Below, in pieces: positions 58,346 to 64,000 of a DNA stretch of 64,000 nt. Below the pieces are notes generated by a model. It was not told where the DNA came from. It made no database searches and saw nothing but the letters and a program-made list of their open reading frames with translations. The stretch is from Methylobacterium sp. J-030 (lineage in GTDB: Bacteria > Pseudomonadota > Alphaproteobacteria > Rhizobiales > Beijerinckiaceae), in the NCBI RefSeq assembly GCF_022829545.1, contig NZ_JAKSYM010000351.1, forward strand, positions 86,235 to 150,234. Reading direction: 5' to 3'. The position numbers were made by a program, and so were the translations under genes. The first letter of the stretch is position 1. Every line of letters starts with the position of its first letter.

Positions 58346-58896
58346 ACGAAGGCATCCTGCTGCGCGACCCGACCGCCGAGACCGCATCGGCCCTGCGCCC
58401 CCGCGTCGAGCCGCTCGACACCCTGCAGGGCCGGACTGTCGCCCTGATGGATATCGGCAAGATGCGGGGCGACGAGTTCATCGACCGCCTGGAAATCCTG
58501 TGCCGCGAACGCGGCATCGCCACGCGCCGCTACAAGAAGCCGACGAACACGCGCGTGGCGCCGCGCGAGATGATCCTGGATATCGCGGCGCGCTGCCAGG
58601 CCGTCATCATCGCCCTGTCCGATTGCGGCTCGTGCACCTCGTGCTCGACGCACGATCTCAACGATCTGGACAAGCGGGGCCTGACCGGCGTCAGCGTCCT
58701 GACGACCGAGTTCGAGCAGGCATTCGAGGCGCAGAAGGCGACGATCGGCCTCGACGCGGCGTCGGTCTACGTCTCGCATCCGATGCAGAACAAGACCACG
58801 GCAGAGCTTCACCGTTCCGCCGACCTGGCCTTCGACGCGATCCTGCAGGCGATCACCGCGGAGGCGGACCTGACGCCGCGTTCGGAAGCGGCCTGA
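58342..58896 (+). CDS. UGSC-family protein with Cys in place of selenocysteine (184 aa)
   Basis: The motif ALSDCGSCTSCSTHDL (C95-G-S-C98, then C101) is the UGSC pattern of a family in which some members carry selenocysteine at the first position; here it is Cys (TGC), so no selenium is needed. The preceding strand-helix order (RTVALMDIGKMRGDEFIDRL and VAPREMILDIAARCQAVII) suggests a Rossmann-like fold. GTG at 58342 overlaps the stop of the thioredoxin-fusion gene. The two products probably form one complex, comparable in plan to selenoprotein reductases, but the substrate is unknown. Confidence 0.75.
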   Translation: MNEGILLRDPTAETASALRPRVEPLDTLQGRTVALMDIGKMRGDEFIDRLEILCRERGIATRRYKKPTNTRVAPREMILDIAARCQAVIIALSDCGSCTSCSTHDLNDLDKRGLTGVSVLTTEFEQAFEAQKATIGLDAASVYVSHPMQNKTTAELHRSADLAFDAILQAITAEADLTPRSEAA

Positions 58897-59043
58897 CGGG
58901 CTGCGCTACGCCGTGCCACGATGGCGCTCCCGGCGGCTCATCCCGCCGGGCGCCGGCCGGGCGCCCCGGATTTGACGAAGCCTCGGCGCACGGTCCGGCC
59001 ATGCGCCACCGTCCGCCAGGAAATGGCCAGGGAGATGCCGATC

Positions 59044-59682
59044 ATGACACCCCACCGGTTCGATGCCGTCCTGTTCGATCTCCTGACGGCGCTCCTCGAC
59101 AGCTGGTCCTTGTGGAATGCGGTCGCCGGCGGCGAGGAGGCCGGCCGCCGGTGGCGGGCGGAGTACCTGCGGATCACCTATCGGACGGGCGCGTACCGGC
59201 GCTACGAGACCCTCGTGGCCGAGGCCGCCGAGGCGGTGGGTCTGCCGCGCCGCGTCGCGGACGATCTGGAGGCCCGTTACGACGAACTCCGACCGTGGCC
59301 CGGGGTGACCGAGGCCCTGCAGGCGCTCGCAGGGCGATCCGTGCGGCTCGGCGTCGTGACCAACTGCTCCGAGCGCCTGGGCCGCATCGCCGCCGATTGC
59401 GTGGGCGTCGCGTTCGACGCCGTCGTCACCGCGGAGCAAGCCGGCTTCTACAAGCCCGACCCGCGGCCTTATCGGCTCGGTCTTCAGGCGCTCGGGGTCG
59501 CGCCGGAGCGCTGCCTGTTCGTCGCCGGCTCGGCCTACGACCTCGTGGGGACGGCGCAGGTCGGCTTGGCGACGTACTGGCACGACCGGGTCGGCATGGC
59601 GGCCCCCGAGGGTGTGACGCCCCCGCTGGCCCATGAGACCACCCTGGATCCGCTGCGCACCTGGTTCGATCCGGGGGCGTGA
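59044..59682 (+). CDS. HAD-superfamily hydrolase, haloacid dehalogenase-like (212 aa)
   Basis: The nucleophile motif is FDAVLFDLLTALLDSW with D12. Position +2 is Leu rather than Asp, as in 2-haloacid dehalogenases and unlike most HAD phosphatases. Later motifs are GVVTNCSERLG (Ser/Asn), AGFYKPDPRPYRLGLQALGV (Lys) and FVAGSAYDLVGTAQVGLATY (acidic pair position). The cap region (about 15-85) is helical. The start at 59044 is preceded by AGGGAG; upstream ATGs in frame are possible. It lies 147 bases after the CGSC gene and may belong to the same system. Confidence 0.82.
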   Translation: MTPHRFDAVLFDLLTALLDSWSLWNAVAGGEEAGRRWRAEYLRITYRTGAYRRYETLVAEAAEAVGLPRRVADDLEARYDELRPWPGVTEALQALAGRSVRLGVVTNCSERLGRIAADCVGVAFDAVVTAEQAGFYKPDPRPYRLGLQALGVAPERCLFVAGSAYDLVGTAQVGLATYWHDRVGMAAPEGVTPPLAHETTLDPLRTWFDPGA

Positions 59683-59715
59683 GATCGGGAACTCTGCGCC
59701 TTCGCCGCGGCCTTC

Positions 59716-60285
59716 TCAGGGCCCGGCCTCCGCGACCAGCGCGACCGTCTCGGCGAAAGTCTGCTCCAGGCGCTCGCCCAGACTCGGCTCGGGATCCTCC
59801 AGCCAAGCGATCACCGCGTGCACGAAGGCCGCCATCCCGGTCCGGGCCGCCAGCGCCGCCGGCAGATCCGCGACACCGCGCAGCTGCAGCGCGTCGGCCA
59901 GCGCGTCGGTCAGCGCGGCCGTCTTGGCCAGTTCGCGCTCGTAGAGGGCCGGCGTGCGGGCGATCAGCGCGTGCCGCGGCTCGGAATAGGGCCGGTTGTT
60001 CTCGAGCAGCGGGTGGATCGACCGGAACGACCAGAACAGCGTGGCGAGCGGTCCGAGCGCGCCGGGGGCCTCGGCAATGGCGGCCGTCAGGGCGGTTCGC
60101 AGCACAGCCTCGCCGTCGAACAGCACCTCCCTCTTGTCCGGGAAGTGCCGGAAGAAGGTCCGCTCCGTCACACCGACGCGCGCGGCGATCTCGGCGGCCG
60201 TGGTCCGCTCGTACCCGCGCTCCCCGAACAGTGCCAGGGCAGCCTGCCGGAGGCGGACGCGCACATCATCTTCCGAGCGATCCAA
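59716..60285 (-). CDS. TetR-family regulator (189 aa)
   Basis: N-terminal helix-turn-helix: LRQAALALFGERGYERTTAA followed by EIAARVGVTERTFFRHFPDK, a textbook TetR start with the usual F-R-H-F end. The C-terminal helical domain is the ligand-sensing part. It is divergent from the SDR gene at 60386 with two palindromes between them, so it probably represses that gene and itself. It converges on the HAD gene (34-base gap). Confidence 0.93.
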   Translation of the reverse strand: MDRSEDDVRVRLRQAALALFGERGYERTTAAEIAARVGVTERTFFRHFPDKREVLFDGEAVLRTALTAAIAEAPGALGPLATLFWSFRSIHPLLENNRPYSEPRHALIARTPALYERELAKTAALTDALADALQLRGVADLPAALAARTGMAAFVHAVIAWLEDPEPSLGERLEQTFAETVALVAEAGP

Positions 60286-60301
60286 GAATCGAACCTCCTG
60301 T

Positions 60302-60316
60302 TGTCAGTGACTGACA
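60302..60316. promoter_or_regulatory. TetR operator candidate, copy 1
   Basis: TGTCAGTGACTGACA is a perfect palindrome (odd centre) in the TetR/SDR gap. A second copy lies 24 bases away. Confidence 0.75.
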
Positions 60317-60325
60317 TCGACGCTA

Positions 60326-60340
60326 TGTCAGTCACTGACG
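60326..60340. promoter_or_regulatory. TetR operator candidate, copy 2
   Basis: TGTCAGTCACTGACG matches the first site with two changes. The pair is typical of TetR-controlled divergent promoters. Confidence 0.7.
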
Positions 60341-60385
60341 CGGCGGACCGGATGGGCAGCCGCTGGCCACGGCGAGGGATCTAGC

Positions 60386-61276
60386 ATGCGCGTCTTCCTG
60401 ACTGGAGCGAATGGCTGGGTCGGGTCTGCGGTCGCCCGAGACCTGCTCGACGCGGGCCACGCGGTGACCGGGCTCGTGCGCACGACGGACAAGGCGCACG
60501 CCTTCTCGGCCCTGGGCGGCACACCGCTGATCGGCGCGATCGGGGATCCGGACGCGCTTCGGACCGGTGCCGCAGAGGCCGATGGCATCATCCATCTGGC
60601 GTTCGGCCTCGACCTCGCGCAGATCGCCGCGATGGCCGAGGACGATCGGCGGGCGATCGAGACCTTCGGGGCGCTGTTTGCCGGCACCGACCGACCGATC
60701 GTGTCGGTCAGCGGGTTCCTGCTGCTGCCCCGCGGGGAGATGTTTCGGGAGGACGCGCGGCCCCCGGTCGACCCCGCGTTCCCCCGCGCGACGGAGCAGA
60801 CGACCTTCGCGCTGGCCGAACGCGGGCTGCGCGCCTCCGTGGTCCGCCTGCCGCGCTCCGTGCACGGGCGGGGCGAGCGGCACGGCTTCATCCCCATGCT
60901 CGCGGCCGTGGCGCGCGAGCGGCGCGTCTCCGCCTATGTCGGCGACGGGCAGAACCTGTGGCCGTCCGTGCATCGGCTGGACGCGGCGCGCGTGTTCCGC
61001 CGCGCCCTCGAGCGTGGCGCCCGGGGCGAGGCCTACCATGCCGTCGCGGATGAGGGCGTGCCGTTCCGGTTGATCGCCGAGGCGATCGGCCGGCAGGTCG
61101 GCGTGCCGGCGATGTCCCTCGCGCCCGAGCAGGCGGAGGCGCATTTCGGCGGCTTGGCGATGTGGGTCGCCGGCAACGGGCCCGCCTCCAGCGCACGGAC
61201 GCGGTCGACCCTCGACTGGCAACCGCGGGAGAGAAGCCTCATCGCGGATATCGACCACCCGGACTACCATGCCTGA
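60386..61276 (+). CDS. Extended SDR / NAD(P)-dependent epimerase-like protein (296 aa)
   Basis: A Rossmann-fold protein: MRVFLTGANGWVGSAVARDL with the GxxGxxG loop, then IIHLAFGLDL and a substrate part containing RLPRSVHGRGERHGFIPML. The usual YxxxK pair is not clear: around ATEQTTFALAERGLRASVVR the Tyr and Lys appear replaced, so it could be an atypical reductase. Similar proteins are reductases of small carbonyl compounds. The gene faces TetR across two palindromes and is likely induced by the TetR ligand. ATG at 60386 starts the first strand. Confidence 0.87.
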   Translation: MRVFLTGANGWVGSAVARDLLDAGHAVTGLVRTTDKAHAFSALGGTPLIGAIGDPDALRTGAAEADGIIHLAFGLDLAQIAAMAEDDRRAIETFGALFAGTDRPIVSVSGFLLLPRGEMFREDARPPVDPAFPRATEQTTFALAERGLRASVVRLPRSVHGRGERHGFIPMLAAVARERRVSAYVGDGQNLWPSVHRLDAARVFRRALERGARGEAYHAVADEGVPFRLIAEAIGRQVGVPAMSLAPEQAEAHFGGLAMWVAGNGPASSARTRSTLDWQPRERSLIADIDHPDYHA

Positions 61277-61432
61277 GCGGTCGCCCCGCATCGTCGCGCG
61301 GTCGGCATCGGTTCGATTTGGCGGAAGAATTTCTTCGGAAGTTTCGAATTTTCGCGAGCAACAGGGCGGCCTAGACCGAGGCGTCGCGTGGGGCCGTCGA
61401 TCGGGTCCGTGACACCACCAGGGGCGGGCCGA

Positions 61433-62272
61433 ATGTCGAAGTCTACCCACGCCATCGTTCCGGATCGTCGAACGCTGGTCGCAGGCTTGGCCGCAGCGCC
61501 GATCCTCCGGGTGGCGACGCGTTCCGCTTCCATGACGGATCAACCCATCGACACGCGTGCCGCGCCCATCATCGTCTTTGACGTCAACGAGACGCTCCTC
61601 GATTTCGGCGTGCTTGCCCCGGTCTTCGTCCGCATCTTCGGCGATGCGAGCGCGCTGCGCACGTGGTTCAACCACGTCATCCTATATGCCGAGGCGCTGA
61701 CCCTATCGGGCGAATACGCCGATTCCGGCACGGTCGGCGTGGCCGTCCTGCGGATGCTGGCCCAGGCGAGCGGCCGCGCGGTGGCTCCGGCGGATCTCGA
61801 CGCGCTGCGGCGCCTCTCGGCAGGGATGCCGACCTACGCCGACACCCCGAAGGCCCTGGCCGATCTGAACAGCGCCGGCTACCGCCTCGTCACGTTGAGC
61901 AACAATCCCGCGGCCGCCGTCGAGGCCCAGCTCACGCAGGCCGGGATCAGGCCCTTCTTCGACACGCTCCACAGCATCGACGACCGCGTCCGCCGCTACA
62001 AGCCGGCGCTGGAGAGCTACACGGACCTCGCCGCGACGCTGGGCGTCGCGCCGTCCGACCTGTGGCTCGTCTCCTGTCACGCTTTCGACACGTTGGGGGC
62101 TGCCGCGGCCGGTTACCGGACGGCGCTCGTGCTGCGGCCCGGGAACGCGCCAGTCGCGCTCGGTCGCGCGCCGGACATCGTCGCGGACGATCTCAGCACC
62201 GTCGCCGACCGCATCGTCCGGGCTGGTGCGCGCCGCGGCCCGTCGCCGGTCCGTGACCGGAGCGCCCCATGA
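61433..62272 (+). CDS. HAD-superfamily, haloacid dehalogenase type II-like protein with possible Tat leader (279 aa)
   Basis: Core motifs of type II haloacid dehalogenases: IIVFDVNETLLDF (nucleophile Asp, second Asp absent), RTWFNHVILYAEALTLSGEY, VTLSNNPAAAVEAQL, DDRVRRYKPALESYTDLAAT with Lys and SCHAFDTLGAAAAGYRTALV. An N-terminal PDRRTLVAGLAAAPILRVAT stretch looks like a twin-arginine leader; alternatively translation starts at the ATG at 61532, giving a cytoplasmic protein. Its stop overlaps the start of the epoxide-hydrolase-like gene (ATGA). Dehalogenase or phosphatase activity cannot be told apart here. Confidence 0.82.
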   Translation: MSKSTHAIVPDRRTLVAGLAAAPILRVATRSASMTDQPIDTRAAPIIVFDVNETLLDFGVLAPVFVRIFGDASALRTWFNHVILYAEALTLSGEYADSGTVGVAVLRMLAQASGRAVAPADLDALRRLSAGMPTYADTPKALADLNSAGYRLVTLSNNPAAAVEAQLTQAGIRPFFDTLHSIDDRVRRYKPALESYTDLAATLGVAPSDLWLVSCHAFDTLGAAAAGYRTALVLRPGNAPVALGRAPDIVADDLSTVADRIVRAGARRGPSPVRDRSAP

Positions 62273-63567
62273 GGGATCGACCGGCTTCGCAGGCCGAACC
62301 GACACGACGGACCGTTCTGGGTGGTGTCGCGGCCGCATCATCCCTCTCTTGGCCCATCGGCCAAGCCAAGGCGTCGCCACGCCTTCGCACTTTCGCCGGA
62401 GCCATCGCCATGACGTTTGAAGATGGGGCGGACATCGAGCAGCCCGCCGGGATCCGGACGCGCAGCCTCGCGGGCATCAACGGGCTGACCGTGAACGTGC
62501 TCGAGGCGGGTTACGAAACGCCCGCGCGTCCCGCCGTGCTGCTGCTCCACGGTTTCCCGGACCTCGCCTTCAGCTGGCGCCGGACGATGCTGCCGCTCGC
62601 CGCCGCCGGCTACCACGTGATCGCCCCCGACCAGCGCGGCTATGGCGTGACTACGGGGTGGGATGACCGTTATGACGGCGACGTCGCGTCCTTCCGCACG
62701 CATAGTTACGCCCGGGACGCGCTCGGCGTCGTGGAAGCCTTGGGGCACCGCTCGGTCGCCGCAGTCGTGGGGCACGACTTCGGATCGATGATCGCCGCCT
62801 ACTGCGCGCTCGTGCGGCCCGACGTGTTCCGCTCCCTCGTGATGATGAGCTTCCCGTTCGACGGACCGCCCGCGATCCCGTTCGATACGGCCGGGAAGCC
62901 TTCTGAGCCGCCCCCGCCGTCTCTGGCCGCCCAGCTCGCGGCCCTCCCGCGCCCGAGGCAGGACAGCATGGCCTGGTTCGGAACGCCGGGCGCCAACGCC
63001 GACATGCTCCACGCGCCCCAGGGCCTTCACGACTTCCTGCGCGCCTACTTCCACGTGAAGAGCGCGGATTGGCCCGGCAACCATCCACACCCGCTCGTCA
63101 GAGGATCCGCGGCCGAGCTCGCCACGCTGCCGACCTACTACATCATGGATGCGGGCGTCGGCATGGCCGCGACCGTCGCGCCCGATATGCCGACGCCGGC
63201 TGCGATCGCGGCCAATCGATGGCTGCCCGAGGCTGAATTGGCCGTCTACACGGCCGCCTTCGGTTACACGGGATTTCAAGGCGGCCTTAACTGGTTCCGC
63301 TGCCACACCGGCCCGATCGGCCGCTCGGAGATCGAGCTGTTCGCCGGCCGCTCGATCGACGTGCCGTCTTGCTTCATCTCCGGCGCCGCCGATTGGGGCA
63401 CCTACCGCAAGCCTGGCGCGATCGAGCGCATGCGCACCACGACCTGCACCCGCATGGACGGCGTTCACCTGATCGAGGGCGCCGGGCATTGGGTGCAGCA
63501 GGAGCAGCCGGAGCGGTTCAACGCCATTCTGCTCAAGTTCCTGCGGCGCCATCCCGTCCCGGGATGA
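62269..63567 (+). CDS. Exported epoxide-hydrolase-like alpha/beta hydrolase (432 aa)
   Basis: Twin-arginine leader PTRRTVLGGVAAASSLSWPI (R13-R14), then a hydrolase core. HGFPDLAFSWRRTM is the oxyanion HGFP motif, VAAVVGHDFGSMIAAY carries nucleophile D170 as in soluble epoxide hydrolases, and GAGHWVQQEQPERF the catalytic His. The cap region includes NWFRCHTGPIG, where the lid Tyr of epoxide hydrolases would be expected. It is translationally coupled to the HAD gene before it. Epoxide or halide substrates are both possible. A stretch of repeats follows. Confidence 0.88.
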   Translation: MRDRPASQAEPTRRTVLGGVAAASSLSWPIGQAKASPRLRTFAGAIAMTFEDGADIEQPAGIRTRSLAGINGLTVNVLEAGYETPARPAVLLLHGFPDLAFSWRRTMLPLAAAGYHVIAPDQRGYGVTTGWDDRYDGDVASFRTHSYARDALGVVEALGHRSVAAVVGHDFGSMIAAYCALVRPDVFRSLVMMSFPFDGPPAIPFDTAGKPSEPPPPSLAAQLAALPRPRQDSMAWFGTPGANADMLHAPQGLHDFLRAYFHVKSADWPGNHPHPLVRGSAAELATLPTYYIMDAGVGMAATVAPDMPTPAAIAANRWLPEAELAVYTAAFGYTGFQGGLNWFRCHTGPIGRSEIELFAGRSIDVPSCFISGAADWGTYRKPGAIERMRTTTCTRMDGVHLIEGAGHWVQQEQPERFNAILLKFLRRHPVPG

Positions 63568-64000
63568 CAAGCTGCATCATGGGGCGGGTTTGCGGCGTGG
63601 AGAGGTACCCACCGACAACGACCTGCGCGACAGAGAAGCTGTTCCTGGCTAGCCCCGTGAGTCTTCCGCGGAAGCCGAAGCACGCCGAGCCGTCGATGTC
63701 CGCTTTTGGAAGCGGCGCCCGGTGACTGGAACGGCCGAGATGGGCGCCAAGCCGAACAGCCGGTTTTGCGCCCATTGGCAATTCGGCATGACGCAGTCTG
63801 GCCGAGAGCGGCCTGTCCACTTCGGAGAAGGTGTGCTGGAAAAGCAGACGGCCTCTCATCGACCCAGTTCAGCCATGCGGACCATCGTCGGCGTTTCCCG
63901 AAAGCCGACATTGGTCGGCCGTCTGGCGCTGTGCGCTTGGGGCGGCGTCTCCCCGCTTTGGGTTGCGCGAGGGATACACAATACGGGCCGGCGCAGAGGT
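63568..64000. repeat. Repeat-rich end of window (dispersed family, copies C' and C)
   Basis: No gene. 63697-63780 (GTCCGCTTTTGGAAGCGG through AACGGCCGAGATGGGCGCCA) matches 46541-46612. 63795-63932 (GTCTGGCCGAGAGCGGCCTG through CGAAAGCCGACATTGG) matches 35071-35210. Open minus-strand frames here are repeat-derived. What lies beyond 64000 is unknown. Confidence 0.7.

Noticed and set aside
63465..63911. 148-codon minus-strand frame at the window end
   Set aside because: Shadow of the hydrolase end plus repeat sequence.

Overview
The window is high-GC alphaproteobacterial DNA and most resembles a Methylobacterium-type methylotroph. The reasons are the codon usage, a MaoC-type mesaconyl-CoA hydratase of the ethylmalonyl-CoA pathway, a Ros/MucR regulator, a rhizobial-style chemotaxis locus and families of short GC-rich dispersed repeats. 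It is chromosome-like, with one tRNA gene and no rRNA, phage or CRISPR. All calls come from reading the sequence; no database search was run.

Layout. 0-3.4 kb: the end of an osmoprotectant-type ABC permease, small proteins and a branched-chain amino-acid-type binding protein. 3.5-4.2 kb: repeat hairpins and two dead transposase remnants. 4.2-14.1 kb: a chemotaxis locus. Its minus-strand operon is cheA-cheW-mcp-cheW-cheR-cheB. Upstream lie a soluble MCP-like protein (minus) and a divergent STAS-cheY pair. 14.8-18.0 kb: small genes (GFA, MucR-like, cupin, exported proteins). 18.0-26.6 kb: a gene set for 2-hydroxyisobutyrate: GntR regulator, MFS carrier, a thiamine-diphosphate lyase-like enzyme, and a tightly packed hcmB-hcl-meaH-hcmA operon. 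The mutase carries the Ile/Asp pair known for 2-hydroxyisobutyryl-CoA mutase. Its product 3-hydroxybutyryl-CoA would feed the ethylmalonyl-CoA pathway, for which a gene (meaC) lies at 32 kb. 26.9-29.5 kb: 3-hydroxyisobutyryl-CoA hydrolase and a catC-yciI-pcaD beta-ketoadipate segment. 29.8-34.8 kb: an outer-membrane protein, two GNATs, meaC, yggT, tRNA-Ala and an MFS carrier.

34.8-48.2 kb is patchier and repeat-rich: a tandem pair of low-GC C39-like proteins (one without its catalytic Cys), two large porins, a glyoxalase-fold protein, a peptide-type binding protein, an exported sugar dehydrogenase, an exported-looking fumarylacetoacetase-fold protein, and remnants of an MCP and a class II aldolase.

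48.2-63.6 kb is a catabolic and regulatory block. A LysR gene lies between two tautomerase genes that share an upstream motif. Then come an SDR, D-serine dehydratase and an exported alpha/beta hydrolase. A GntR-trxB operon diverges from dctA, a thioredoxin-fused protein and a CGSC (UGSC-family) protein across two near-identical palindromes. A TetR gene faces an SDR gene across two palindromes. A HAD hydrolase and an epoxide-hydrolase-like protein with Tat-like leaders follow. The least explained system is the thioredoxin/CGSC pair with its own thioredoxin reductase, carrier and regulator (about 54.6-58.9 kb). The best supported specialised pathway is the 2-hydroxyisobutyrate cluster.
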